A DNA stretch of 42,682 bases from Alphaproteobacteria bacterium. Its GTDB lineage: Bacteria > Pseudomonadota > Alphaproteobacteria > Micropepsales > Micropepsaceae. The notes beneath the pieces were generated by a model, which had not been told where the DNA came from, ran no database searches, and saw only the letters and a program-made list of their open reading frames with translations. Below, one piece after another: positions 32,707-41,142 of this stretch; position 1 is the stretch's first letter, and the number at the start of each line of letters is the position of its first letter. Location of the stretch: NCBI GenBank assembly GCA_016792565.1, contig JAEUMK010000004.1, forward strand, positions 1 through 42,682, written 5' to 3'. The translations under genes and the position numbers were made by a program.

Positions 32707-33183
32707 ATGGCGGGTAGCGACTATCTGCTGGTGATCGACAAGGTGCGGGGCGAATCCAAGGATCAGGATTTCCCCGACTCCATCGAGGTGAAGGGCTGGT
32801 CGTACGGTGCGATCAGCCCCACCGACCCGGTCAACAAATTGGCGACCGGCCAGCCGCAGTTCTCCGATCTGACGATCGTCAAGGGCGTGGACAAGACCTC
32901 GCCGCATCTGCTCGAGCGGCTGGGCCGGAACATGGTCGCCGACACCGCGGCGCTGATCTGCCGCAAGTCGGGCGGCGACGCGCACGGCTATCTGCGCATC
33001 GAGATGAAGAAGGTGCGCGTGCGCTCGGTGAGCGTGAAGGCGGCCGAAGCGGCGGGCATCATGCCGGTCGAGACGCTCGTCCTGAGCTACCAGAAGATCA
33101 AGTGGATCTACAAGGAACAGGCCGCGCAGGGCTCGATGAAGGGCGATGTCGAGTACGAGTACGACGCCGCAGCGAACAAATGA
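32707..33183 (+). CDS. Hcp-like tube protein, diverged copy 2
   Basis: This 158-residue Hcp-family protein lies 32 bases after copy 1. It begins MAGSDYLLVIDKVRGESKDQ and keeps the Hcp outline: SIEVKGWSYGAISPT, PQFSDLTIVKGVDKTSPHLL, AALICRKSGGDAHGYLRIEM and ETLVLSYQKIKWIYKEQ. It lacks the glycine-rich loop of copy 1, has a KVRVRSVSVKAAEAAGIMPV insertion-like stretch, and shares only the fold pattern, so the two are old paralogues. It could form mixed or cap rings, act as a carrier for a specific effector, or be an alternative tube. Its terminal EYEYDAAANK parallels the KYDIKANKTL end of copy 1. It lies 28 bases before tagJ. Confidence 0.9.
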   Translation: MAGSDYLLVIDKVRGESKDQDFPDSIEVKGWSYGAISPTDPVNKLATGQPQFSDLTIVKGVDKTSPHLLERLGRNMVADTAALICRKSGGDAHGYLRIEMKKVRVRSVSVKAAEAAGIMPVETLVLSYQKIKWIYKEQAAQGSMKGDVEYEYDAAANK

Positions 33184-33211
33184 GGCGGTCCGGCCGCCCG
33201 AGGGAGGCGTC

Positions 33212-34003
33212 ATGCCGTCGCCAGATGAACTGATCCGCCAGGGCGACGTCGCCGGCGCCCGCGCGGCACTGATCGACGAGGTGCGGGCCCGCCCGGACGA
33301 CCGCCGGGCCCGCATGTTCCTCAGCCAGGTGCTGATGGTGCTGGGCGAGTGGGATAAGGCGCTCACCCACATGAAGGCGATCGCCAATCTGTCGCCCGAG
33401 GCGATGACGCTGTTCACCGCCTACGACCGCGCGATCGCTGCCGAGAAGCAGCGCGAGGCGGTGTTCGCCGGCAAGGCCGCGCCGCAGCCGCTGGTCGAGG
33501 CCGCGCCGTGGTTCGCCGATCTGCTCGGCGCCATCGCCGCCGAGGCCAGGGGCGACGCCGCCACCGCCGCGTCGCTGCGCACCAGCGCCTTCGACGGCGC
33601 GCCCGATACGCCGGGCGAGGCCGACGGGACGGCCTTCACCTTTCTCGCCGACGCCGACGCCCGCTTCGGGCCGTCGCTGGAGGTCATCCTCGACGGCCGC
33701 TACGGGCTGGTGCCGTTCGAGTCGGTGACCGAACTCACCTGCGATGGCGTCACGGATCTGCGCGACCTCGTCTTCCTGCCCGCGCGGCTTACGCTGAGGA
33801 CCGGGCAGGCCGGCAACGTCTTTCTGCCGGCCCGCTATCCGGGCGCCGCGGTCGACGAAGACCCGCTCGTCAAGCTGGCGCGCAAGACCGAGTGGGTCGA
33901 CCACGGCGATCTCGGCAATGCCGGGCGCGGTCAGCACCTTCTGGACGCCGACGGCGCCGAGATCTCGTTGCTCGCGCTGCGCCGCCTGACCTTCGCCGCC
34001 TGA
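33212..34003 (+). CDS. tagJ: Type VI accessory protein TagJ (ImpE family)
   Basis: This 263-residue protein begins at ATG 33212, preceded by AGGGAGG at 5 bases; an open frame extends upstream without conservation. The N-terminal tetratricopeptide-like helices (PSPDELIRQGDVAGARAALI, RRARMFLSQVLMVLGEWDKA) and the C-terminal ImpE domain (LDGRYGLVPFESVTELTCDG, DLRDLVFLPARLTLRTGQAG, VFLPARYPGA) match the SciE/ImpE family. In Pseudomonas the homologue HsiE1 binds the N-terminus of the TssB sheath protein and is thought to modulate ClpV access. It is coded between hcp2 and tssE; 4 bases separate it from tssE. Confidence 0.9.
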   Translation: MPSPDELIRQGDVAGARAALIDEVRARPDDRRARMFLSQVLMVLGEWDKALTHMKAIANLSPEAMTLFTAYDRAIAAEKQREAVFAGKAAPQPLVEAAPWFADLLGAIAAEARGDAATAASLRTSAFDGAPDTPGEADGTAFTFLADADARFGPSLEVILDGRYGLVPFESVTELTCDGVTDLRDLVFLPARLTLRTGQAGNVFLPARYPGAAVDEDPLVKLARKTEWVDHGDLGNAGRGQHLLDADGAEISLLALRRLTFAA

Positions 34004-34007
34004 CGCC

Positions 34008-34529
34008 ATGGCGAAGTTCCGGCCGAGCCTGCTCGATACCCTGCTGGCGGGATCGCGCGCCTCGGCCGAGGATCCGGAGGTGCAGTCGGAGACGCTGTTT
34101 CCCGGTCTCAGGCTCTACAGCCTCGACCGGATGTCGGAAACCTCCTTCCTCGACACGCTGCGGCGCGACCTCTCCTGGCTGCTGAACACCGTCAGGCTCG
34201 AGGAGACCGACGATCTCTCCGCCGCGCCGGAGGTCGCCCGCTCGGTGGTCAATTTCGGGATTCCCGACTTTGCGGTGCGGACCTACGCGCAGGTCAACGT
34301 CTTCGAGGCCGCCGCGACGCTCGCCGGCACCATCCGGACGTTCGAGCCGCGCATCGATCCGCGCTCGCTGTCGGTCAGGGGCGAGAAGACCATGCGCGAC
34401 GACGTCGTGCAGGCGCTGGTCTTCCATATCGCGTGCAATGTCGGGCAGGATCAGGATCCGCTGCGCGCCGGGTTCAAGACGGAGATCGACGTCGAAACCG
34501 GGGACGCGCGCCTCGAGCAAAGAAGGTAG
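34008..34529 (+). CDS. tssE: Type VI baseplate protein TssE (gp25-like)
   Basis: This 173-residue protein is the gp25-like baseplate wedge component. The core RRDLSWLLNTVRLEETDDLS, ARSVVNFGIPDFA and the signature TIRTFEPRIDPRSLSV are present. The E-P-R of TFEPRI is the diagnostic tripeptide needed for sheath polymerisation in phage gp25 homologues. The C-terminal strand DPLRAGFKTEIDVETGDARL closes the fold. It starts 4 bases after tagJ and ends 7 bases before tssF, within one transcript. Length is normal for the family. Confidence 0.95.
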   Translation: MAKFRPSLLDTLLAGSRASAEDPEVQSETLFPGLRLYSLDRMSETSFLDTLRRDLSWLLNTVRLEETDDLSAAPEVARSVVNFGIPDFAVRTYAQVNVFEAAATLAGTIRTFEPRIDPRSLSVRGEKTMRDDVVQALVFHIACNVGQDQDPLRAGFKTEIDVETGDARLEQRR

Positions 34530-34536
34530 GCCCCGC

Positions 34537-36435
34537 GTGGATCCGCGTCTCGTCGAGTTCTACGATCAGGAACTCAAGCATCTGCGCGAGACGGCGCGCG
34601 AGTTCGGGGCGGCCTATCCGACGCTTGCCGCGCGCCTCGGCGTCAATGCGCCCGGCGAGGCCGACCCCTATGTCGAGCGGCTGCTCGAAGGCGTCGCCTT
34701 TCTCGCCGCGCGCGTGCAGCTGAAGCTCTCGGACGAGTTCCCGAAATTCACCCAGCACCTGATCGACGCGATCTACCCCCATTATCTGGCCCCGACGCCC
34801 TCGATCGCCGTGCTTTCGTTCGAGCCCAAGGCCGGCGATCCGGCGCTCGACGAGGGCCTCGTCATCGCCCGCGGCACCGCCTGCCGGATCCCGGCGCCCG
34901 AGACCAAGCGCGCCGACTGCGTCTTCACCACCGGGCACGACGTCCGCCTCTGGCCGCTGAAGGTGACGCGGGTCGAGTACCTGGCCAACCGCGCCGCCGT
35001 GGCGGTGGCGGCCGGGGAGTCGGGCCTGACCGGCGAGGGCGGCATCCTCGTGCGCATCGAGGCGACCGGCGCCATGCCGCTGTCGGCGCTGGCGATCGAC
35101 GATCTGACCTTCTACCTCGGCGGCGCCGAATCCCTCGCCGGCCGCATCTACGAGCAGCTGGCCGGAAACGCCACCGGCGTCGCCGTCGCCTCGATCGACG
35201 GCCGCCGTCACGTCGTCCGGGCCGGCGGCGCGGAACGGGTATCGACCCCCGCCTTCGCGGACGACGCCGCGCTGCTGCCGCTCGACGGACGCTCGTTCCG
35301 CGGCTACCGCATCCTGCAGGAGTATTTCGCCTGCCCCGAGCGCTTCCAGTTCGTTCGCCTGTCGGGCCTGCGGGCCGCGCTGTCGCAGGTGAAAGGCAAG
35401 ACGGCCGAGATCCTCGTCTCCACCTCCAGCGTCGACAAGCGCCTCGCCGGCGCGCTGAACGAGGGCGCGATGCGCCTTTTCTGCGCGCCGGCGATCAACC
35501 TCTTCGAGAAGCGCTGCGATCCCGTGCTGCTGGACAGCGGCGAGCACGAGTTCCGCATCGTGCCCGAGCGGATGCGGCCGCTCGACCACGAAATCTACCG
35601 CCTGCTGGAGGTTTACGCCGAGGCCGGCGCCGGCCGGCCGCGCCGCACCTATCATCCGATCTATCGCGCCGAGCCGCGCCTGCGCGAGGGCCAGGAGAGC
35701 AGCTTCTACACGGCGCGGCGCGTGCCGACGCGCCTCTCCGCGCTGCATCCCGCGCAGCGCGCCTCCGACTATGCCGGCACCGATCTGTGGCTGGCGCTCG
35801 CCGATCCGCCGTCGCCGCGCGGGCAGCCCGACCAGCTGAGCGTCCGGGCGCTCTGCACCAATCGCGACATCGCCGACACGCTGCGCGGCAGCGGCGCCCA
35901 GCTCGAATTCCAGCTGGCCGACGCCTCCTATCTCAACGCCATCAAGGCGGTGCTGCGGCCGACCCGGCCGCGCCTGCCGGTCGGCTTCGAGGATGCGCGC
36001 CTGCTGGACGGCGGCCGTTCGGGCGGCGACCGCTTGTGGCGGCTGATCAGCCATTTGAGGCCCAACTACGAATCGCTGTTCGCCGACGACGCGGCGGCGG
36101 CGCGCTTGCGCGAGCACCTCACGCTCTACGCCCGGCTGGACAACCCGACCGACAAGCAGCAGATCGACGGCCTGACCGGCGTGCGCGAGGGCCCGGTCTT
36201 CCGCCGCGTGTCGTCCGCCGATCCGCTCGCCTTCGCGCGGGGCCGCCGTCTCGAGCTGACGCTCGACGAGCGCAGCTTCCCCGATGGCGGCGCTTTCCTG
36301 TTCGGCCAGGCGATCGACCTGTTCCTGTCGGAGTTCGTGTCGGTCAATTCCTTCGTCGCGACCGAGCTCGTCACCCCGCAGCGGGGCCGCATCGCGGCGT
36401 GGGGTCCGCGCCGCGGCGAACGGCCGGTCATATGA
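34537..36435 (+). CDS. tssF: Type VI baseplate protein TssF
   Basis: This 632-residue baseplate protein starts at GTG 34537, giving VDPRLVEFYDQELKHLRETA, the expected TssF N-terminus; GAAGGTAGG is the ribosome site. An open frame continues upstream through tssE but is not conserved. Conserved segments are GEADPYVERLLEGVAFLAAR, LSDEFPKFTQHLIDAIYPHY and RGTACRIPAPETK. Others are RILQEYFACPERFQFVRLSG, INLFEKRCDP, TIQF-like YHPIYRAEPR and LFLSEFVSVNSFVATEL at the end. It overlaps tssG by four bases (ATGA), so TssF and TssG, which form one wedge, are translationally coupled. Confidence 0.96.
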   Translation: MDPRLVEFYDQELKHLRETAREFGAAYPTLAARLGVNAPGEADPYVERLLEGVAFLAARVQLKLSDEFPKFTQHLIDAIYPHYLAPTPSIAVLSFEPKAGDPALDEGLVIARGTACRIPAPETKRADCVFTTGHDVRLWPLKVTRVEYLANRAAVAVAAGESGLTGEGGILVRIEATGAMPLSALAIDDLTFYLGGAESLAGRIYEQLAGNATGVAVASIDGRRHVVRAGGAERVSTPAFADDAALLPLDGRSFRGYRILQEYFACPERFQFVRLSGLRAALSQVKGKTAEILVSTSSVDKRLAGALNEGAMRLFCAPAINLFEKRCDPVLLDSGEHEFRIVPERMRPLDHEIYRLLEVYAEAGAGRPRRTYHPIYRAEPRLREGQESSFYTARRVPTRLSALHPAQRASDYAGTDLWLALADPPSPRGQPDQLSVRALCTNRDIADTLRGSGAQLEFQLADASYLNAIKAVLRPTRPRLPVGFEDARLLDGGRSGGDRLWRLISHLRPNYESLFADDAAAARLREHLTLYARLDNPTDKQQIDGLTGVREGPVFRRVSSADPLAFARGRRLELTLDERSFPDGGAFLFGQAIDLFLSEFVSVNSFVATELVTPQRGRIAAWGPRRGERPVI

Positions 36436-37406
36436 GCGGCGAGGGGCGCCCATCGGCCGATGTCTTCGGCCTGCTGCGGGACCTCGAGCGCGAGTCGCCG
36501 GGCAAGCCGCGCATCGGCAAGTCGCTGCGCGCCGAGGACGACATCGTCCGCTTCTCCCAGGCGCCGCATCTGTCCTTCGCCCCCGCCAGCCTCGACCGGC
36601 TGGATGCGGCGGGCGGGCCGGTGCCGCTGCGCATCTTCTTCATGGGGCTGCTGGGACCGATGGGTCCGATGCCCCTGCAGATGTCGGAGATCGCGATCTA
36701 CGAGCGCGGCTACGCCAAGGAGCGGCCCTATGGCGCGTTCCTGGACGTCCTCTCCAACCGGATGGTCCAGCTCTTTTTCCGCGCCTGGGCCGATTCCGAA
36801 CCGATGGCGCACCAGGACCGGCCGGGCAGCGACGTGTTCCAGCACTTCGTCGGGGCGCTGGGCGGCCTGGTCGATGCCGCGCCGCACGACGAGCCCGACC
36901 GGGTGCAGCTTGCCCTCATGGGGTTCGCTGGCCAGACGGCCGCCCGGCGCAATCCCGGCGCGATCTGCGATACGGCGCGCGCGCTGCTCGGCGTCGAGGT
37001 CGACATCGACGAGTTCGTCGGCGTCTGGCGCGACCTCGATCCCTCCGACGCGACGCGGCTGGGCGGTGCCAATTGCGGCCTCGGCCGCGGCGCGACCTCG
37101 GGGACGGCGATCTACACCGTCCAGGACACCTGCCTCGTCCGGCTGAAGTTCCGGCGCTTCGCCGATTTCGAGGCGCATCTGCCGGACGCCGCCGGTTTCG
37201 ACCTGGCGGCGCGGGTGCTCGCCGCCCTGATGCCGGCGCATCTGGACTGGCGGCTCGAATACGAACTCGACCGTTCCGAAACGCAGCCCGCCCGCCTCGG
37301 CGGCGCGACGCGGCTCGGCTGGACGGGATGGATGGGAAAGCAGGACGAGGGGCCGCCGCGGCGCGACCTTCGCCTCTCTCCCCCTGGGGCAATGCGCGCA
37401 TTCTAA
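36432..37406 (+). CDS. tssG: Type VI baseplate protein TssG
   Basis: This 324-residue protein completes the TssEFG wedge. It begins MSGEGRPSADVFGLLRDLER at the ATGA overlap with tssF. Family segments are PRIGKSLRAEDDIVRFSQAP, LSFAPASLDRLD, RIFFMGLLGPMGPMPLQMSE, NRMVQLFFRAWADSEPM and GFAGQTAARRNPGAICDTAR near the centre. The later LGRGATSGTAIYTVQDTCLV matches the C-terminal beta region. The final DLRLSPPGAMRAF tail is short. A 56-base gap with an inverted repeat separates it from tssH. Confidence 0.95.
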   Translation: MSGEGRPSADVFGLLRDLERESPGKPRIGKSLRAEDDIVRFSQAPHLSFAPASLDRLDAAGGPVPLRIFFMGLLGPMGPMPLQMSEIAIYERGYAKERPYGAFLDVLSNRMVQLFFRAWADSEPMAHQDRPGSDVFQHFVGALGGLVDAAPHDEPDRVQLALMGFAGQTAARRNPGAICDTARALLGVEVDIDEFVGVWRDLDPSDATRLGGANCGLGRGATSGTAIYTVQDTCLVRLKFRRFADFEAHLPDAAGFDLAARVLAALMPAHLDWRLEYELDRSETQPARLGGATRLGWTGWMGKQDEGPPRRDLRLSPPGAMRAF

Positions 37407-37425
37407 CCGGGATGCGGCGGACTTA

Positions 37426-37441
37426 GACTGCCTGGGCAGTC
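37426..37441. repeat. Inverted repeat between tssG and tssH
   Basis: GACTGCC-TG-GGCAGTC is a perfect 7-base inverted repeat 21 bases upstream of the tssH ATG, just before the GAGGGAAGGACG ribosome region. It may be an operator or a leader hairpin giving tssH its own control. Confidence 0.45.
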
Positions 37442-37462
37442 GCGAGGGAAGGACGACAGGAT

Positions 37463-40102
37463 ATGGCGGACATCAGCCGGGGCGCGCTCTTCGGACGCCT
37501 CAATCCCACGGCTCTCAAGAGCCTGGAGAACGCGACGACGTTCTGCAAGATGCGGGGCAATCCCTATGTCGAGCTGGTGCACTGGCTGCACCAGATGCTG
37601 CAGGACCAGCGCAACGACCTCGCCGCCATCCGCTCGAAGTTCGGCATCGACGATGCCCGCCTCGCCCAGGACGTGGTCGAGGCGCTGAACGCGCTGCCGC
37701 GCGGCGCCACCGCGATCTCGGACTTCTCGCCCCTGATCGAGGAACTGGCCGAGCGCGCCTGGATCTATGCCTCGCTCGCCTTCTCGGCCGCCAAGGTGCG
37801 CACCGGCCATCTGGTCGTGGCGGCGCTGAAGACGCCGTCGCTGCGCAATGCGCTGCAGTCGATCTCGCTGGAGTTCCGCAAGATCAACGCCGAGACGCTG
37901 AGCGCCGAGTTCGCGCAGATCGTCGCGCCGTCCTCCGAGGCCGACGTCGCGGCGTCGAGCGCCCCGGCGGGCGACAGCGGCGACGGCGCGGGCACGCTCG
38001 GCGGCGGCGGGGACGGCAAGGCGCTCGCCCAGTATTCGATCGACCTGACCGAGAAGGCCCGCAAGGGCGAGATCGAGACGATCATCGGCCGCGACGCCGA
38101 GATCCGCCAGATGATCGACATCCTGCTGCGCCGCCGCCAGAACAACCCGATCCTCACCGGCGAGGCCGGCGTCGGCAAGACGGCGGTCGTGGAAGGCTTC
38201 GCCAAGCGCATCGTCGACGGCGACGTGCCGCCTTCGATGAAGGACGTCTCGCTGAAGGTGCTCGATATCGGCCTGCTTCAGGCCGGCGCTTCGATGAAGG
38301 GCGAGTTCGAGAAGCGTCTGCGCGCCGTCATCGACGAGGTCGAGGCGAGCGAGAAGCCGATCATCCTCTTCATCGACGAGATCCACACGCTGGTGGGGGC
38401 CGGCGGCACGGCCGGCACCGGCGATGCCGCCAATCTGCTGAAGCCCGCGCTGGCGCGCGGCAATCTGCGCACCATCGGCGCCACCACCTGGGCCGAGTAT
38501 CGCAAGTACATCGAGAAGGACCCGGCGCTGACCCGCCGCTTCCAGGTGGTCAACGTCAAGGAGCCCGAGACCGCCGTCGCGGTGGCGATGATCCGCAACG
38601 TCGCCAAGGGCATCGCCAAGCATCACGACGTCATCGTCCTCGACGAGGCGATCGCCGCCGCCGTCGTGCTCTCGCAGCGCTATGTTCCCGCCCGCCAGCT
38701 GCCCGACAAGGCGGTGAGCCTGCTCGACACCGCCTGCGCCCGCGTGGCGGTGAGCCAGCATGCGACGCCGGCCGCGCTCGAAGACGCCAAGCGCCGCATC
38801 GAGATCCTCGACATGGAAATCGAGATGGCGACGCGCGAGCGCCAGTCCGGCTTCACGACCGGCGAGAAGCTCGATGCTCTCGCCAAGGACAGGGACGAGG
38901 CGAGCGCCCGGGTCGCCGAACTCGAGGCCCGCCTCGCCAGCGAGAAGGCCGCCATCGCCAAGATCGCGACCGCCCGCGACGCGCTGGTCAAGAAGCGCGA
39001 GGCCGGCGAGGACGACACCGCCGAACAGGCGGCGCTCGACGCGGCGCTGGAGGAATCGCGGACCGCCCAGGGCGACAGCCCCATGGTGTTCGCCGCCGTC
39101 GACCGCGACGCCGTCGCGGCGATCGTCGCCGAATGGACCGGCGTTCCGATCGGCCGCATGGTCAAGGACGACTTGAAGGCCATCCTCACCATCGCCGATC
39201 GCCTCAAGGAGCGGGTCATCGGCCAGGACCACGCGATGGACGCCATCGCCAAGCGGCTGCAGACCAGCCGCGCCAAGCTGGACAATCCCGACAAGCCGAT
39301 CGGCGTCTTCATGCTGTGCGGCCCCTCCGGCGTCGGCAAGACCGAGACGGCGCATGCCCTCGCCGACCTCATGTATGGCGGCCAGAACAGCCTGATCGTC
39401 ATCAACATGAGCGAGTTCCAGGAGGCGCACACCGTCTCGACCCTCAAGGGCGCGCCGCCCGGCTATATCGGCTACGGCGAGGGCGGCGTCCTCACCGAGG
39501 CGGTGCGGCGGCGGCCCTATTCGGTCGTCCTGCTCGACGAGATCGAGAAGGCGCACAGCGACGTCCACGAGATGTTCTTCCAGGTCTTCGACAAGGGCCA
39601 CATGGAGGACGGCGAGGGCCGGATGATCGACTTCCGGAACACGCTGATCCTGCTGACCTCCAATGTCGGCACCGAGGTGATCGCGACCGCCTGCGAGGAC
39701 GAGGAGACGAAGCCGGATTCCGAGGCGCTGGCCAAGGCGCTCAGGCCCAAGCAGCTGGAGAAGTTCCCGCCGGCCCTGCTGGGACGCCTCGTCACGATCC
39801 CCTACTTCCCGCTCAGCAACCAGATGCTGGGCTCGATCGTGCGCCTCCAGCTCGACCGTATCGTGAAGCGGGTCGCCGCCAACCAGGGCATCGAGCTGAA
39901 ATACGGTCAGGACGTCATCGACCTGATCGTCAGCCGCTGCACCGAGGTGGAGAGCGGCGGGCGCATGATCGACACGATCCTGACCAATACGCTGCTGCCG
40001 CAGATCAGCGTCGAGCTGCTGACCCGGCAGATGTCGGGCACGCCGGTGAAGTCGATCACGGTCAGGGCCGAGAACGGCTCGTTCGCCTACGACTACGCCT
40101 AG
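37463..40102 (+). CDS. tssH: Type VI sheath-recycling AAA+ ATPase TssH (ClpV)
   Basis: This 879-residue hexameric ATPase disassembles contracted sheaths. An N-terminal ClpV-type domain (about 1-165, [40 protein letters not shown]) replaces the usual Clp_N, and a Gly-rich linker follows. AAA domain 1 has Walker A GEAGVGKT (233-240), the Walker B region [16 protein letters not shown] and the [20 protein letters not shown] segment. A middle coiled-coil domain (about 440-550) is followed by AAA domain 2 with GPSGVGKT (620-627) and [15 protein letters not shown]. The pore loop is [12 protein letters not shown], and a C-terminal D2-small domain closes the protein. Both ATPase sites look intact. It is the last T6SS core gene of the rightward unit. 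Confidence 0.97.
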   Translation: MADISRGALFGRLNPTALKSLENATTFCKMRGNPYVELVHWLHQMLQDQRNDLAAIRSKFGIDDARLAQDVVEALNALPRGATAISDFSPLIEELAERAWIYASLAFSAAKVRTGHLVVAALKTPSLRNALQSISLEFRKINAETLSAEFAQIVAPSSEADVAASSAPAGDSGDGAGTLGGGGDGKALAQYSIDLTEKARKGEIETIIGRDAEIRQMIDILLRRRQNNPILTGEAGVGKTAVVEGFAKRIVDGDVPPSMKDVSLKVLDIGLLQAGASMKGEFEKRLRAVIDEVEASEKPIILFIDEIHTLVGAGGTAGTGDAANLLKPALARGNLRTIGATTWAEYRKYIEKDPALTRRFQVVNVKEPETAVAVAMIRNVAKGIAKHHDVIVLDEAIAAAVVLSQRYVPARQLPDKAVSLLDTACARVAVSQHATPAALEDAKRRIEILDMEIEMATRERQSGFTTGEKLDALAKDRDEASARVAELEARLASEKAAIAKIATARDALVKKREAGEDDTAEQAALDAALEESRTAQGDSPMVFAAVDRDAVAAIVAEWTGVPIGRMVKDDLKAILTIADRLKERVIGQDHAMDAIAKRLQTSRAKLDNPDKPIGVFMLCGPSGVGKTETAHALADLMYGGQNSLIVINMSEFQEAHTVSTLKGAPPGYIGYGEGGVLTEAVRRRPYSVVLLDEIEKAHSDVHEMFFQVFDKGHMEDGEGRMIDFRNTLILLTSNVGTEVIATACEDEETKPDSEALAKALRPKQLEKFPPALLGRLVTIPYFPLSNQMLGSIVRLQLDRIVKRVAANQGIELKYGQDVIDLIVSRCTEVESGGRMIDTILTNTLLPQISVELLTRQMSGTPVKSITVRAENGSFAYDYA

Positions 40103-40196
40103 CTCCGGCCGGGCGGCGGGGCGGGCCGGCGCTCTCGCCAAGGGGGCGGCGGTGGACTACGATTTGCCGGGGACGGAACGCGCATTGGGGGAAACC

Positions 40197-41111
40197 GTGA
40201 TCGGTCGCATCGTGTTGGCGGGGGTGCTGGTTGTGGCGGCGTCGGCCGGCGTCGCCGAGGCCAAGAAGAAGCCTAAGCCGCCCGAACAGACCTGGCGCCT
40301 GGTGCTCTACAAGAGCGGCGGCTATGGCGGCGACGCGCTGGACGTCATCGCCGACGTGCCCGAACTCGACGATTACGGCTTCGACGACAACGTCTCCTCG
40401 TTCCAGGTGATCGACGGCTACTGGCAGCTCTGCGAGGGCGAGAACTACACCTCGACCTGCGTCACGGTCGGGCCCGGCGCCTATCCCGACCTCGGCGCCA
40501 TCGGGTTGCGCAACAATGCGCTCGAGTCGGTGCGCCGCATGCAGCCGCCGGGCCCGCCGCCGCCGCCGCCGCGCCCCGATCTCACGCGCAAGGCCGAGGC
40601 CCGCGCCAGCTACGACGCCACCATCGAGGGCGAAGGCGAGGCGCGCATCGTCAACGAGGTCGCCTTCCGCGGCATCACCGTGCGGGTCACCGTGAAGAAC
40701 GAAGGCAGCGTCGCCGCCGAGGCCTCGACCCTCAAGATCGAGCCCGGCAAGAAGATGGCCGACGTCGCCAGCTACATCACGGTCGGCGAGCACGAATGCG
40801 GCGAGGGCCAGGTGCCCTGGCCGGCCAAGGAGGGCCGCCAGACGACCTGCGCGCCGCTGCAGAAGGGCGAGATCGTCGCCAAGGCCGAGGGCGGCGCCGC
40901 CAATTGCGCCATCCCCAGGCTGGAGCCGGGCGGCAGCGCCCGCTGCGTGGCGGTGTTCAGCGTGCTCTACAATTATCTCGTGCCCCAGTTCGGCGACTGG
41001 CATGTCGTGGCCACCGCCGATGCCGGCAACCGGGTCAAGGAAGAGAACGAGAAGAACAACGGCGCGGGCGAGCAGATCCGCGTCAAGGGCGACGACCTGC
41101 CGCCGCCGTGA
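40197..41111 (+). CDS. Secreted protein with beta/gamma-crystallin-like and CARDB-like domains
   Basis: This 304-residue protein starts at GTG 40197, chosen because GGGGGA lies 5 bases upstream and a clean signal peptide then begins the protein (residues 1-22, cleavage after AEA); an earlier in-frame GTG at 40152 would bury the signal. Residues 33-114 form two Greek-key motifs (LYKSGGYGGD...FDDNVSSFQV; YWQLCEGENYTSTC...RNNALESVRR). The first has an intact D-D-x-x-S-S calcium motif at 63-68; in the second (N106-N107-x-x-E110-S111) Glu replaces Ser/Thr. A Pro-rich hinge (117-127) leads to a CARDB-like beta domain (about 150-297: ITVRVTVKNEGSVAAE). Six cysteines may form disulfides. It lies 94 bases downstream of tssH on the same strand. 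Function is unknown; calcium binding and envelope location are inferred. Confidence 0.8.
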   Translation: MIGRIVLAGVLVVAASAGVAEAKKKPKPPEQTWRLVLYKSGGYGGDALDVIADVPELDDYGFDDNVSSFQVIDGYWQLCEGENYTSTCVTVGPGAYPDLGAIGLRNNALESVRRMQPPGPPPPPPRPDLTRKAEARASYDATIEGEGEARIVNEVAFRGITVRVTVKNEGSVAAEASTLKIEPGKKMADVASYITVGEHECGEGQVPWPAKEGRQTTCAPLQKGEIVAKAEGGAANCAIPRLEPGGSARCVAVFSVLYNYLVPQFGDWHVVATADAGNRVKEENEKNNGAGEQIRVKGDDLPPP

Positions 41112-41142
41112 CGGCGGCAGGAGCGGCAGGCAGGAGGGCGGA

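Noticed and set aside
37403-40141. A 912-codon open frame on the minus strand across tssH
   Set aside because: It is antisense to a perfectly conserved ClpV and has the His/Gln/Gly/Asp/Arg-rich composition typical of frames opposite GC-rich genes; no domain is recognisable.
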